This document shows, in pieces, positions 40,005-49,552 of a stretch of 64,000 nt of DNA (position 1 is its first letter; each line of letters starts with the position of its first letter). The translations under genes were made by a program, and so were the position numbers. Under the pieces are notes generated by a model. The model was given only the letters and a program-made list of their open reading frames with translations, was not told the origin of the DNA and made no database searches. Origin of the DNA: Candidatus Flexifilum breve (GTDB lineage: Bacteria > Chloroflexota > Anaerolineae > Aggregatilineales > Phototrophicaceae); assembly GCA_016717205.1 (NCBI GenBank), contig JADKGC010000004.1, forward strand, positions 62,001-126,000. The letters are read 5' to 3'.

Positions 40005-42695
40005 TGTCAAATTCAGGGTCGTCACGGGCAGCGTGATGGTGAACGTCGTGCCGTGCCCTTCCTGCGAGTCGACGGTGATCGCCCCCCCGTGGAGTTCGAT
40101 GGCCTGTTTGGTGATGCTCAACCCCAGCCCCGTCCCCGAAATGCTGCCGACATTCGACGCGCGGTGAAAGGGCTCAAACAGGTAGGGGAAGTCTTTCGCC
40201 GGAATGCCGATCCCTTGGTCGCGGATGACCAGCGTGACCCCTGTGCCGTCCTTGGATAATTGCACGTGGACCGGCAGCGGATTCTCTGAGTATTTGAGCG
40301 CGTTCCCGATCAGATTGGTGATCGATTGGCGCATGAGACTGACATCCAGACGCAGCAGGATAGGCGCGTCCGGCGCAGCATAGATCACCCGATTGTTCGT
40401 CGCTGGCCGGTTGTTAAATTCCTCGACGAGTTCGGCACACAGCGCTGGTAAGTTGGCTTGGGTCGGCTGGAATTCCAGCCGACCCGACTGCATGTGCCCG
40501 AGCTGAAGCACCTTCTCCATGATCCCCGCCATGTGACTGACTTGCCGCCGAATGTTGTCCAGACGGTTAGAAATATCGTCATCCTTCATGCGGTCACGGT
40601 AAAGTGTGAGCGTTTCCGTCGACGCGAGGATGGCGGCGAGGGGCGTGCGGAACTCGTGGGAGGCCATTGCGACAAAGCGTGATTTCAGAATGTTCGCCTG
40701 CTTCTCGGCTTCCAGCGCGAGACGCAAAGCTTGTTCGGCGCGCTGCCGGTCGCTGATGTCGTGGAAGCTGCATACGAAGCCGTCGTCGGTGATGTTTTGC
40801 AGGCCGATTTCGGCATTGACCACGCTGTGTTCCGCTTTAATCAACCGAATTTCGAAGCGGTGGCCGCTGCTTTCGGCGATCGCGTGCTTGACGAACTCGC
40901 TGAAGCGGCGGTGGTCGTCCACGTGCAGGATATCGAACATGGAGATCGGTTTGGTCTCATAAGCGGCAAGATTGACCAGCTTGCGGAAGGCCGCATTCGT
41001 CTCTACCAGCCGGAAATCCGCGTCGAGGAAGGCGATCCCTTCCAGACTATAGTGGAGTATGGCCTGGATGCGCTCGTTTTCCGCGCGCAGCTGGCGCGTG
41101 CGCTCCTCAACGCGCGTTTCCAGTTCAGCCGTATGCCGTTCAATGGCCTGCGTGAGTCGCATCTGCCGGATGGCGATGGCAATCTGCCCACCAACTTCGG
41201 CGGCGATCTGCTCGTGTTCGAGTGTAAAGAAGTCGGGCGTGGAAGCGATTAGGTTGAGAAGCCCAATGGTTTGTCCCTGCACCTTGAGCAAGATGTGCAA
41301 AATCGAGCGGAGACCCTCTTTGATGCCGATTTCATATAACGGATAAGGAGCGGGAACCAAGCGCATATCGCCAACATTCTTGACGCCGCGATCATCGAAT
41401 TGCGCCAACCATGCTGGTGAGGGTTGTGCGGTGCGAACTCCTTCATACACTTCCGAGGCGGTTGAGTTGCTAGTTTGGTATACGCGTGCGTCGCAGGTCT
41501 GCTCATCATACAAAACTACGCCAATGCGTTCGCATGGAACGAGGCGGTTTAGATTCTCTATGCCGTTGGCGATCACATCATAAATATCCTGAGCACGAAG
41601 CAACGCATGATCAATCGTGTGCAGCACTTCGAGCCGCTGCGCATAGCGCCGGAGCGAACTTTCGGCCTGCTCACGCTTGGACTCCTGTTCCGCAAACTCC
41701 ATTGCATATTCGAGATCGCCCGCCATCTCGTCGAGGAGGCGGAGTTCCTCCGTGTCAAAGAAGTTCGTTTCAGACGCTGACAGACTGAAAAGCGCGCGCA
41801 CCGTGCCATTCACTTTGAGCGGATAGAACACCAGTGAGCCGATGTTATGCGCCAGCAGGACATTTTGGGCGCTGGCAGCCACTGCCAGATCCTCGCTTGT
41901 GCGTGTGTTGTTGATGATCACCCGCTGACCCGTGAACAGCGCCTGCAGCGCTGGGCGGCGGCGCTGGGGTTCTTCAGCGCTGATGCTCATGTCGAATTTA
42001 TCAAATTCCGTATCGGACAAACCAGCCCACGCGATGGGGAGCATGCGCGTTTGATCTGCCGAAATTTCGGCGATCCACGCGGTATAAAATCCGCCTGCCT
42101 CCACGGCTATTTTGCATATCGTGCGCAGCAGGGTCGGTAAATTATGGCGCAGGCGGACAATCGCCTGATTGGTGTCGCTCAAGACTGACAACGTGCGGTA
42201 CAGCTTGCGCCTCTGCGCTTCAGCATTTTTGCGTTCGGTGATGTCCTGCGAGAGGATGAACACGCCTTCGGGAACCGGTTGGACGCGAAAGGCATACCAC
42301 GTCGACGGGCCATCCGGGTAGGAAAATTCGGTTTCGTAGTCGTTTGCTTTGCGTTCAACCAAGCCCTGGCGTAAATACGAATAGGCTTCGGTCTGCTCGA
42401 AACCGGGAAACGATTCTAATAGGGAGCGCCCGACCATTTGCTCGCGCGTGAGCCGACTGTAGCGCAGGCCGATCTCGTTGATGTAGAGACAGCGCCAGTC
42501 GAACCCGATGATCATGCAGCTTTCGAGCAGGTAATCAAAGGCCCGGTAGGCGTGTGCGACCCCAGCGGTCGAGAGAGCAGAAGGTTGGGCAGCTGCAAAC
42601 TGTGTTTCGAGCTGGGTTACACGGTCTAGGGCGGCCTGAAGTTCATGACGGGCAGCGTCAAGCTGGGCTTGGAGCTGGGGAATATCATCTACCAT
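40002..42695 (-). CDS. Multi-sensor histidine kinase (PAS-GAF2-PAS-HisKA-HATPase)
   Basis: 897 residues, soluble. An N-terminal coiled coil (1-35) leads to a PAS domain (about 45-165), GAF 1 (about 175-345, with FYTAWIAEIS, RVIINNTRTSEDL), GAF 2 (about 355-520, with PCERIGVVLYDEQ, ILHILLKVQGQTIGLLNLIAS), a PAS domain (about 540-660), HisKA with His in AMASHEFRTPLAAIL, and HATPase_c (NLIGNALKYSE, DQGIGIPAKDF, GTGLGLSITKQ). The kinase core is very close to that of the gene at 35385, which suggests duplication with shuffling of sensors. It converges on the operon terminator. The 230 bases upstream show no other gene. Confidence 0.9.
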   Translation of the reverse strand: MVDDIPQLQAQLDAARHELQAALDRVTQLETQFAAAQPSALSTAGVAHAYRAFDYLLESCMIIGFDWRCLYINEIGLRYSRLTREQMVGRSLLESFPGFEQTEAYSYLRQGLVERKANDYETEFSYPDGPSTWYAFRVQPVPEGVFILSQDITERKNAEAQRRKLYRTLSVLSDTNQAIVRLRHNLPTLLRTICKIAVEAGGFYTAWIAEISADQTRMLPIAWAGLSDTEFDKFDMSISAEEPQRRRPALQALFTGQRVIINNTRTSEDLAVAASAQNVLLAHNIGSLVFYPLKVNGTVRALFSLSASETNFFDTEELRLLDEMAGDLEYAMEFAEQESKREQAESSLRRYAQRLEVLHTIDHALLRAQDIYDVIANGIENLNRLVPCERIGVVLYDEQTCDARVYQTSNSTASEVYEGVRTAQPSPAWLAQFDDRGVKNVGDMRLVPAPYPLYEIGIKEGLRSILHILLKVQGQTIGLLNLIASTPDFFTLEHEQIAAEVGGQIAIAIRQMRLTQAIERHTAELETRVEERTRQLRAENERIQAILHYSLEGIAFLDADFRLVETNAAFRKLVNLAAYETKPISMFDILHVDDHRRFSEFVKHAIAESSGHRFEIRLIKAEHSVVNAEIGLQNITDDGFVCSFHDISDRQRAEQALRLALEAEKQANILKSRFVAMASHEFRTPLAAILASTETLTLYRDRMKDDDISNRLDNIRRQVSHMAGIMEKVLQLGHMQSGRLEFQPTQANLPALCAELVEEFNNRPATNNRVIYAAPDAPILLRLDVSLMRQSITNLIGNALKYSENPLPVHVQLSKDGTGVTLVIRDQGIGIPAKDFPYLFEPFHRASNVGSISGTGLGLSITKQAIELHGGAITVDSQEGHGTTFTITLPVTTLNLT

Positions 42696-42870
42696 CGGGA
42701 TTAAACTTTACTAAATGCAGGAATTTTAAGTGCCTGCGAGGTTCAATGTGTTTATATCTTACATGATAATGCTGGCAAAATCATTAAGCTCGGTTGTTAT
42801 TAATAGGCGGGGTGTGTCAGAGGCAGAAATGCCTTGTCATTCAGCTGTTCCTTGCCGTAGACATTGTGTC

Positions 42871-42906
42871 AAAAACAAAACGGACGAGGGGTTACCTCGT
42901 CCGTTT
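42871..42906 (-). terminator. Repeat-derived terminator after the 9-haem membrane-anchored cytochrome
   Basis: Leftward, AAACGGACGAGG, five-base loop, CCTCGTCCGTTT form a 12-bp stem, followed by TGTTTTTG. It is a GGACGAGG-family palindrome used in the minus direction. Confidence 0.75.
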
Positions 42907-42926
42907 GAGACTCGGGGTCGGGCGGG

Positions 42927-44591
42927 TTACTGCGGTGCACCGTTGGCGATCCACTGCGTGAGCAGTTCCAATTGGTGGTCGGTGACCTGCGCGAAGTGCC
43001 CATCCGCCAGCACCTGCAGGATCAGGCTGTCGTCTGGCGCGCCGGGGATGATCACCGGGCCGCTGCTGCTGCCGGCGAGGGCGCTCTCATAGTCGGTCAG
43101 GCGTAGTTCTTTGGTGGGCACGGCCCCGTGACACGCGCCGCACAACTGCGTGAACAGCGGCTCTAAGACCGTGTAAGTCGGTTCGCCAGTGAAGTCTTCG
43201 AGGAGCGGCGGCGCTTCAACCTGATAGATGCCGAGGATCATCGAGAGGCCGGGGGCGTCTAAGCCCGCGTATTCCCACTGCCCGCCGTGGCACGCGCTGT
43301 TCGAGCAGAAGCTCGAGTCGTCGACGCCGCCGGGGTTCGACGTGGTGTGGCAGTTGGCACAGCTCGCGTCGAATTCGGTGCGGTGCTGCGCCAGCCAGGT
43401 CGACGTGAGGTGCGATTCCGGTTCGATTCCGGTCGTGAGCGGGATCATCGGTTCGATGTCGCCGGGGCGCACAACTTCGGGGATCGAGTGGCACAGATTG
43501 CATTCGAGCCGAATGACTTCGCCCTGTTCGCTGATGTGCTGACCGTCGTGGCAGCGGAAGCAGCCTGCCGAGTCGAGGTGGCCGACATTGTTCGGGTGCG
43601 TGTCGTACGAGAGTTCCTGTTCCGGGTAGTTGCTCTCGCTGTACATCACGTTAAGTGCAGCAATCGCATCCTGCACGAGGGGCGCGCCCGTCTCATAGAA
43701 GTCCGGGTAGTTGTCGCGGTAGTACTGGTCGAGCGTGGAGAAGGCGAACTGCGCGTCTTCCGTCGAGAAGTATTCGTCGGAGAGCAGGTCTTCGGCCAGC
43801 GTGCGAATGAACGGGATGTCGGTCGAGATGTCCCCGGCTTGCAGCGCCGCATTGATCGCGCGGGAGGGCGTTTGCAGCAGATGCGCGACGCGGTTATGGC
43901 AGGTCGTGCACTCGATCTCGTGCATTTCGTACTGGTCGAGGTTGCTGGTATCCACGGGCGAGTTGATGTCCTGATATTCGATGACCTCGCCGTCCGCCGT
44001 TTCGACGCGCACGTAGGGGATTTCCTGCTGTTCCGGGTCGAGCGCGATGTAGCTGATCGGGTTTTCGACGTGCCAGTGAATGCCGCGCCCCAAACCCTGA
44101 CGTTCACTGCCGCCGCCCGTGTGCATCAGCAGGTAGGTGTCATAGGGATCGTTCGTGCGGTTCTCTTCGTAGTTGTGGATCACGCGCAGGCTGTCATCCG
44201 AGAACTTCTCGGGCGTATGGCAGACTTCACAGGTCTCGTTGGCCGGGCGCATCTCTGCCGAGCGGATCGGGTATTCGTAGTTTTCGAGCACCGTGTCCAC
44301 GATCAGCCGCATGTGGCCGACCTTGCGCGTGAGCTGAATGAGGATGAGGTCGCGCCCGATATGACAGTCGACGCACAGAATACGCGAGTGTGGCGATTCC
44401 AGGTAGGTTTGATATTCGGGCGGCATCGTGTGACAGACGGTCCCGCAGAATTCGGTCGAATTACTGTATTCCCACGCGGGCGGCGCGGCCAGCAAGCCCA
44501 CCACCCCCCCGAGGATCAGGAGAATGGGCAGGAAGACATGCATGGAGATTCGGTTGCCATCCCGATACAGTATTCGCTTGAACCATGACAT
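42927..44591 (-). CDS. Membrane-anchored multihaem cytochrome c (9 haem sites)
   Basis: 554 residues. After a cytoplasmic start (SWFKRILYRDGN) comes one membrane helix (MHVFLPILLILGGVVGLLAA), as in NapC/NrfH-type anchors, then an exported domain. CXXCH motifs in order: CGTVCH, CVDCH, CEVCH, CTTCH, CFRCH, CNLCH, CANCH, then a CX4CH (CSNSACH), then CGACH. The last belongs to a C-terminal PSCyt1-like domain (FTQLCGACHG...LTDYESALAG...VIIPGAPDDSLI). It probably takes electrons at the membrane and passes them outward. ATG at 44591 has AAGGGGA upstream. It is transcribed divergently from the cytochrome at 44788. Confidence 0.85.
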   Translation of the reverse strand: MSWFKRILYRDGNRISMHVFLPILLILGGVVGLLAAPPAWEYSNSTEFCGTVCHTMPPEYQTYLESPHSRILCVDCHIGRDLILIQLTRKVGHMRLIVDTVLENYEYPIRSAEMRPANETCEVCHTPEKFSDDSLRVIHNYEENRTNDPYDTYLLMHTGGGSERQGLGRGIHWHVENPISYIALDPEQQEIPYVRVETADGEVIEYQDINSPVDTSNLDQYEMHEIECTTCHNRVAHLLQTPSRAINAALQAGDISTDIPFIRTLAEDLLSDEYFSTEDAQFAFSTLDQYYRDNYPDFYETGAPLVQDAIAALNVMYSESNYPEQELSYDTHPNNVGHLDSAGCFRCHDGQHISEQGEVIRLECNLCHSIPEVVRPGDIEPMIPLTTGIEPESHLTSTWLAQHRTEFDASCANCHTTSNPGGVDDSSFCSNSACHGGQWEYAGLDAPGLSMILGIYQVEAPPLLEDFTGEPTYTVLEPLFTQLCGACHGAVPTKELRLTDYESALAGSSSGPVIIPGAPDDSLILQVLADGHFAQVTDHQLELLTQWIANGAPQ

Positions 44592-44685
44592 GGACGAATC
44601 CCCTTCGATTTGGTGCGCGAAAATCAGATTGCGTAGCCGACTGTAGACTCTATCCACTACATTAACCGATTCACGCGCGCGAAAG

Positions 44686-44726
44686 ATCATCCCCACGAAT
44701 GATTAATAATCCATCTTGGGGATGAT
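44686..44726. promoter_or_regulatory. Inverted repeat ATCATCCCCA-N21-TGGGGATGAT in the divergent cytochrome promoter
   Basis: Ten-base perfect arms at 44686-44695 and 44717-44726, 31 bases apart start to start, about three helical turns. A TATTTT (44743-44748) is 17 bases after the position where a -35 would sit in the right arm. A related repeat precedes the decahaem gene (51877-51917), so a common dimeric regulator is likely. Confidence 0.6.
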
Positions 44727-44787
44727 TGCGCTCGGCGGTGCTTATTTTAGAGTGAAGGTGGACACGTGACTCCAAAGGCAGCACACC

Positions 44788-46615
44788 ATGCGTCGTGCGA
44801 TTATTCTGGTACTGATCATCCTAGGGACTAGCTGTATTGGCCTCGGGCTGTGGCTGACGACGGCCACGCCGGTTGCCGCACAGGAAGGCGAACTGGACGA
44901 CGCTGAATACGTCAGTTCGGACACCTGCAGCGATTGTCACCGCAATCTCGTGCGCTCGCTCTCCGAGCAGCCGCACGGGCTCGCTTTACAAGACTCTGAA
45001 CGCGATAAAGATTTGATCCTTGCGGACTTCGATCAAGGCGCAGACCTGCGCATGGTTCAGTTCCCCGGTGAAGATGCGCCGCGCCCCTTTGACGAAGACG
45101 ACATTGTGTACGTCATCGGCGCGGGCAAGTATGTGCAGCGCTACCTCTACGAAGTGGATCGCCGCGTGTATGCCGTGCTGCCCGCCGAATGGGATGTGGC
45201 CGCGGGCGTGTGGCGGCCGTATCTGCTAGCGGAAACGTGGCCCGACCCGGCCTACGACTTCACGACGAACTGCGCAGGCTGTCACGTTACCGGGCTGGAT
45301 GTCGAGCGCGGACGTTGGGAAGATGACGGCGTGATGTGCGAAGCGTGTCACGGCCCCGGCAGCGTGCATGCCGAAGCCGCCGACGACGCGGGCGGTCGCC
45401 CGAATGACGAAGAACTTGTGGAAATTCACAACGCGATCGTCGTCAGCCCGGATGCGCAGGTGTGCGGTCAGTGTCACGCTCTCGGCAATCAGCCGTTTCC
45501 AGTCGATTATCGCCCCGGCGGCGTGCTCGTGCATGAGGACGGTTACGCGCTGGTCAGCGAAGAGGATACCTCCGCGTTCTATGGGACGGGGCATGCTCGC
45601 CTGAGCAACATGCAGTACAACGAGTGGATCGCTTCTGGTCACGCGACCGCTTTCGAGACGATGAGCGCCAGCCCGAACGCGCAGGCCGAGTGCCTGACCT
45701 GTCACAGCGGCGACTACCTGTTTACCGAGCGCATTCGCGGCATTTACGACGACGGCGACCTCTCCGGTCCCGTGCCCGACTCGCTCACGCTGGAGACGGC
45801 GAGCATGGGCATCACCTGCACGGTGTGTCACAGCCCGCATACCGCCGAAGACGAAGAATTCAACCTGACGAGCGCGCCCTACGAGATGTGCACGAGCTGT
45901 CACCGCAATACGGAATTGGTGAACCCGCTGCATCATCCGGTGGTTGAGATGTTCGAAGGGCAGGCGATCATCGATGGCGTGGTAGGTGTCCCCTCCGCGC
46001 ACTTCAGCGAGGAAGACGGCCCGCGCTGCGTCACCTGCCACATGACCTCGGTCGAGGCGGGCGGCTTCGCGCTGGCGAACCACACGTGGAAGCCGATCAT
46101 TCCCGGTGAGGACGACGCGCCGCCGGATAGCTGCTCCGGCTGCCATACCGATCTCAACAGCGCCGACTTGCAGTCGCTGGTTGACGATACGCAGGCCGAT
46201 GTGCGCAGTCGTCTGTCGATTGCGTTTGCGCGTGGCCAGCATCGCCGCGCCCGCCGCGGGCAGCGACGCCGAAGCATTGTATCAGCGGGCGGTCGCCGCG
46301 CTGACCTTCGTGCAGGGCGATGGCAGTATGGGCGTGCATAACTACGCCTACGCCGATGCGCTGCTCGATCAGGTGTCGGTCATGCTGACGGAACTGAGCG
46401 TCCCCGGCGCCACCCTCGAACCGACCGAAGCGCCCGCGCCCACCGCGACGCCCTCCATTGACCGCGCCGCCGCGGTGGCCGTTGAACGCAGTGTAACGAG
46501 CGGTTTCCGCCCGATGACGGTCATTCTCATCGGCTTGGTCGCTTTCATCTTACTCGCCGGAACGTTCGTGTTCGTCCGTCAAGCCCGGCGTCAATCACAG
46601 GAGACGCTGCGATGA
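44788..46615 (+). pseudogene. Membrane-bound c554-type multihaem cytochrome (9 haem sites), frameshifted near its end
   Basis: An N-terminal membrane/signal segment (AIILVLIILGTSCIGLGLWLTT) is followed by nine CXXCH motifs: CSDCH, CAGCH, CEACH, CGQCH, CLTCH, CTVCH, CTSCH, CVTCH, CSGCH. The pair CAGCHVTGLD and GVMCEACHGPGSVHA is typical of the cytochrome c554 family. The first frame runs to 46341, but the natural continuation (SDAEALYQRAVAALTFVQGDGSMGVHNYAYADALLD, then a Pro/Thr linker and the membrane helix VILIGLVAFILLAGTFVF) is in the next frame to 46615. The junction lies between about 46205 and 46260 and fits one extra base. All haem motifs precede it. The stop overlaps the ATG of the next cytochrome. 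Confidence 0.85.
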
Positions 46616-47802
46616 CGATCAAGGTCAAAGTTTTGCTCATCCTCGGCTTCTGGTTGATCGCCGGTGGGCTGGGACTGCTGCGCTTCGGCGCGCAGGTCGC
46701 GGTTGCACAAGAGGCGACGCCCGAAGTGACCGAAGTGCCCGTCCTGATTGAGGCGACTGCCGAAGCCGCGACGGAAATCAGCGCGGAAGCGACGGCGGAA
46801 GCGCCCGTCGACGAAGCGTCGGATGCTTACTGTCTGTTGTGCCACAGCAAACCGGATCAGGTGTGGACGCTGCCGAGCGGCGAAACGCTCTCGGTGACCA
46901 TCGACCCGGCGGTGCTGCATGCGTCGGTGCACGGCGCCTCCAGTGCGGAAGGGGCGTTAGGTTGCAATGACTGTCACCCGAGTTTCCGCTATCCGCACGA
47001 GCCGAGTACCATCCGCACGGTGCGTGATTTCCAGTTAGAGCGCTACGCAGTGTGCCGCAACTGTCACGAAGACCAGTACACCCGCGCGCAGGACAGCGTG
47101 CACGGCGAATATATCCGCGCGAACCGCGTCGAAGCGGCGGTGTGCGTCGACTGCCACGGCGGTCACGATGTGCAGCCGCCCAACGAGCCGCGCCAGCGCA
47201 TTTCGCTGACCTGTGGGCGTTGCCACGGTGTGATCTTTGAAGAGTACAGCCAGAGCGTGCATGGTCAGGCGCTGCTGGGCGAAGATAACCCGGATGTGCC
47301 CACCTGCATCGACTGTCACGGCGTGCACGATATCGCCAACCCGACGACGGCGTTGTTCCGCACGCGCTCGCCGGAACTGTGCGCGCAGTGTCACGCCGAC
47401 GCGTCGATCATGGATCAGTATGACATCAGCACGGAAGTCTTCGACAGCTACCTGACCGATTTCCACGGCTCGACGGTGGCCTTGTTCGAGCAGGAAACGG
47501 AAGGGGCGGTCACCAACAAAGCGGTGTGCTACGACTGCCACGGTGTCCACAGCATCCAGCCGATCGGTGATGGCACGGCGATCCGCGAAACGCTGGTCAC
47601 GACCTGCCGCACTTGTCACCCCGACGCCAGCGCCGATTTCTCGAACGCGTGGCTCGGCCACTATCCGGCGACGCCGGAGCATCAGCCCGCGCTGTATACG
47701 GCGGGCATCGCCTACGATGTCGCACTGCCCATCGCCGCGATCATCCCGCTGCTGCTGCTCGCCACTGAAGTTGTCCGCCGCCTGCGCTCAAGGGGGAAGT
47801 AG
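46612..47802 (+). CDS. Membrane-anchored multihaem cytochrome c (9 haem sites)
   Basis: 396 residues. Signal peptide (VKVLLILGFWLIAGGLGLL), an Ala/Glu/Thr-rich stretch, nine CXXCH motifs (CLLCH, CNDCH, CRNCH, CVDCH, CGRCH, CIDCH, CAQCH, CYDCH, CRTCH) and a C-terminal membrane helix (VALPIAAIIPLLLLATEVV) followed by basic residues. Recurrent CxDCHGxHD units (CVDCHGGHDV, CIDCHGVHDI, CYDCHGVHSI) suggest internal repeats. The single C-terminal anchor keeps the haem domain on the outer face of the membrane. It overlaps the previous gene by ATGA and is three bases from the cytochrome b gene, so the three proteins are likely one complex. Confidence 0.9.
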   Translation: MTIKVKVLLILGFWLIAGGLGLLRFGAQVAVAQEATPEVTEVPVLIEATAEAATEISAEATAEAPVDEASDAYCLLCHSKPDQVWTLPSGETLSVTIDPAVLHASVHGASSAEGALGCNDCHPSFRYPHEPSTIRTVRDFQLERYAVCRNCHEDQYTRAQDSVHGEYIRANRVEAAVCVDCHGGHDVQPPNEPRQRISLTCGRCHGVIFEEYSQSVHGQALLGEDNPDVPTCIDCHGVHDIANPTTALFRTRSPELCAQCHADASIMDQYDISTEVFDSYLTDFHGSTVALFEQETEGAVTNKAVCYDCHGVHSIQPIGDGTAIRETLVTTCRTCHPDASADFSNAWLGHYPATPEHQPALYTAGIAYDVALPIAAIIPLLLLATEVVRRLRSRGK

Positions 47803-47805
47803 ACG

Positions 47806-48804
47806 ATGTCCGTCGAGACTAAACTGTCATCATCCCCGGTACTGCCCCGGCTGGAAACGCTGGTGTTCGTCGTCGCGCTGATCGGGCTGATCGTGACTGG
47901 CTTGCCGCAGAAATTCGCGGGCGAACTGTGGTCACACTATGCGTTCGTCCTGATGGGCGGCATTGAAAGCACGCGCATTCTGCACCGCTTCTTCGCGCTG
48001 CTGCTCATCGCCGCGGCGGTCTATCACGTCGCCGCGTTTCTGTACCGCCGCTTCGTGTTGAGCGCCCAGCGCGCCGATGTCGGCGGCAACGTGCTGAGCG
48101 CGGCAGTCCGGCAAATGGGGCGTAACTTTGGCGGCGGCGCGGCGGATTATCGCTTCGCTCTGCGCCTCGAATACTGGGTGCTCCTCATCAGTGCCGCGCT
48201 GATGATTGTGACCGGTTTGGTGTTGTGGAAGCCGGTCGCCGTGACGGGCGTGCTGCCTGCCGAGACTATTCCGCTGTTTCGCAGCCTGCACAGCGATCAC
48301 GCGCTGCTGCTGGTCGTGTTTCTGGTGTTGTGGCGCATCGGCATTGTGCTGCTGTGGCGTCCCGGTCGTATCCCCGCGTCGACCCCGACTGCCAGCGCTG
48401 ACCAGATTGCCAGCCGCCGCCGGGTGTTTCTCCCGGTCGCGCTGATCCTGATTGGCGTAGTGGTCGTGGCGCTGTACAGTTTCCTCACCTCGGCGCAGAC
48501 GGCGATCAGCACGACGATCCCGCGTGAAGCGGTGATCTACGCGCCCCAGGCCATGCCTGAAAGCGGCGATCCTGATGTTGGAGCGGCGCTGTGGAGCACG
48601 CTGCGCTGCGCGTTCTGTCACGGTGCCGAAGCGCAGGGTGGGGCGGACGGTCAGCCGATGCTGCGCGGCACGGACATCACGCTGATCGATTTCTACGAGC
48701 AGGTGCGCAGTGGTCGCGGCGAAATGCCCGCCTTCAGCGCGGAAGACCTGCCGGACGCCTATGTGCTGCATCTCTATACGTGGCTAACGCAGCCCGGCGA
48801 ATAG
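47806..48804 (+). CDS. Cytochrome b - cytochrome c fusion protein
   Basis: 332 residues. The N-terminal 200 have four to five membrane helices in the formate-dehydrogenase-gamma/b561-like pattern, with His in HYAFVL, RILHRFFALLLIAAAVYHVAAF and SLHSDHALLLVVFLVLWR as candidate axial ligands of two b haems. A further helix (RVFLPVALILIGVVVVALYSFL) leads to a monohaem c domain (residues about 240-332: STLRCAFCHGAEAQGG, with Met in QPMLRGT or EMPAFSAEDL as ligand). It should oxidise menaquinol and pass electrons to its c domain and then to the multihaem partners. A repeat-derived terminator follows. Confidence 0.85.
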   Translation: MSVETKLSSSPVLPRLETLVFVVALIGLIVTGLPQKFAGELWSHYAFVLMGGIESTRILHRFFALLLIAAAVYHVAAFLYRRFVLSAQRADVGGNVLSAAVRQMGRNFGGGAADYRFALRLEYWVLLISAALMIVTGLVLWKPVAVTGVLPAETIPLFRSLHSDHALLLVVFLVLWRIGIVLLWRPGRIPASTPTASADQIASRRRVFLPVALILIGVVVVALYSFLTSAQTAISTTIPREAVIYAPQAMPESGDPDVGAALWSTLRCAFCHGAEAQGGADGQPMLRGTDITLIDFYEQVRSGRGEMPAFSAEDLPDAYVLHLYTWLTQPGE

Positions 48805-48827
48805 CCGAAATTTACACAGCTATTGAC

Positions 48828-48855
48828 GGGACGAGGCCAAGCCTCGTCCCTTTTT
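48828..48855 (+). terminator. Repeat-derived terminator of the cytochrome operon
   Basis: GGGACGAGGCC-AA-GCCTCGTCCC followed by TTTTTGATTC, 24 bases after the stop. Confidence 0.8.
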
Positions 48856-48899
48856 GATTCCATTGGGGTAGCAATAGAAGCGGTTCGGAGAAGCCCTTC

Positions 48900-48929
48900 G
48901 GTAGGGGCGCATGGCCGTGCGCCCCTACC
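48900..48929. repeat. Palindromic repeat GGTAGGGGCGCATGG..GTGCGCCCCTACC
   Basis: A 30-base near-palindrome in the gap between the cytochrome b-c gene and the ClbS-like gene; same family as 28780 and 33327. Confidence 0.6.
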
Positions 48930-48956
48930 CAAATGCTCCAAATGTGCAAGCGGTTT

Positions 48957-49469
48957 TCACGCCGGCTCGACAATCGCCTTAATCCAGGTCAGGTGGTCGT
49001 GGTAATGGCGGAAGGTTTCCCACGGAAGCCACTGCAGCAGGGGACGTTCGTCGGTTGCCGCGGGTTGGTAATGACGGTACGGTAACAGGAGATCGGCTTC
49101 GGTCATGGTCTCAAGCTGCTTGACCAGGCGCTCGTGATTGCTGCGCAGCATGCGCATGACCTCAGCGAGTCCCGTGTCGTGGTAGCGCTGTTGAATTACC
49201 GCATTGATCGGATCATCATCCTGTTCCCAAACCTCCGGGGGAATGCTCATCGCCTCACGCTTTGATTTAGCCTGAACGAGCGCGAGGGCGGCTTTTTCCC
49301 ATTCGGCAATGTGACTAACATGGTCTTTTGCCGTCCAGCCGACCGCATCCGTCGGTTGGGTGAGTTGTTCTTCTGTCAACGAGTCCAGATAGGCCAGAAA
49401 TTCATTCCAAGTTTGTTCCAACTCGTGTAGAAATCCGTCACGAGTCAGGGAATTGGCGGAATCAGTCAT
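48957..49469 (-). CDS. ClbS/DfsB (DinB-like) four-helix bundle protein
   Basis: 170 residues: FLHELEQTWNEFLAYLDSLTEEQLTQPTDAVGWTAKDHVSHIAEWEKAALALV is the first half of the DinB/ClbS fold, with HisA in DHVSHIAEWE; the second half ends WETFRHYHDHLTWI, giving the His residues that hold a metal in the DinB superfamily. ClbS itself protects against colibactin, but the family is broad and function here is unknown. GGAAGGAG lies eight bases before the ATG at 49469. It sits in reverse orientation between the cytochrome genes and has no evident link to them. Confidence 0.8.
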   Translation of the reverse strand: MTDSANSLTRDGFLHELEQTWNEFLAYLDSLTEEQLTQPTDAVGWTAKDHVSHIAEWEKAALALVQAKSKREAMSIPPEVWEQDDDPINAVIQQRYHDTGLAEVMRMLRSNHERLVKQLETMTEADLLLPYRHYQPAATDERPLLQWLPWETFRHYHDHLTWIKAIVEPA

Positions 49470-49552
49470 CACACGCTCCTTCCGAGCCTAAGTCCAGCTC
49501 TTAAGTTTAGTACAAATGTGCGATTTTGGAGTGGACTGCATTGCGATAAGTG

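Noticed and set aside
43287..44588. A 433-codon open frame opposite the anchored 9-haem cytochrome
   Set aside because: Same reason: codon-bias shadow, Arg/Val-rich translation without motifs, while the other strand carries nine haem sites.
48957..49469. ClbS-like gene as a colibactin resistance gene or part of the electron-transfer system
   Set aside because: The family is broad, no toxin genes are present, orientation is opposite to its neighbours and no haem or redox motif is seen.
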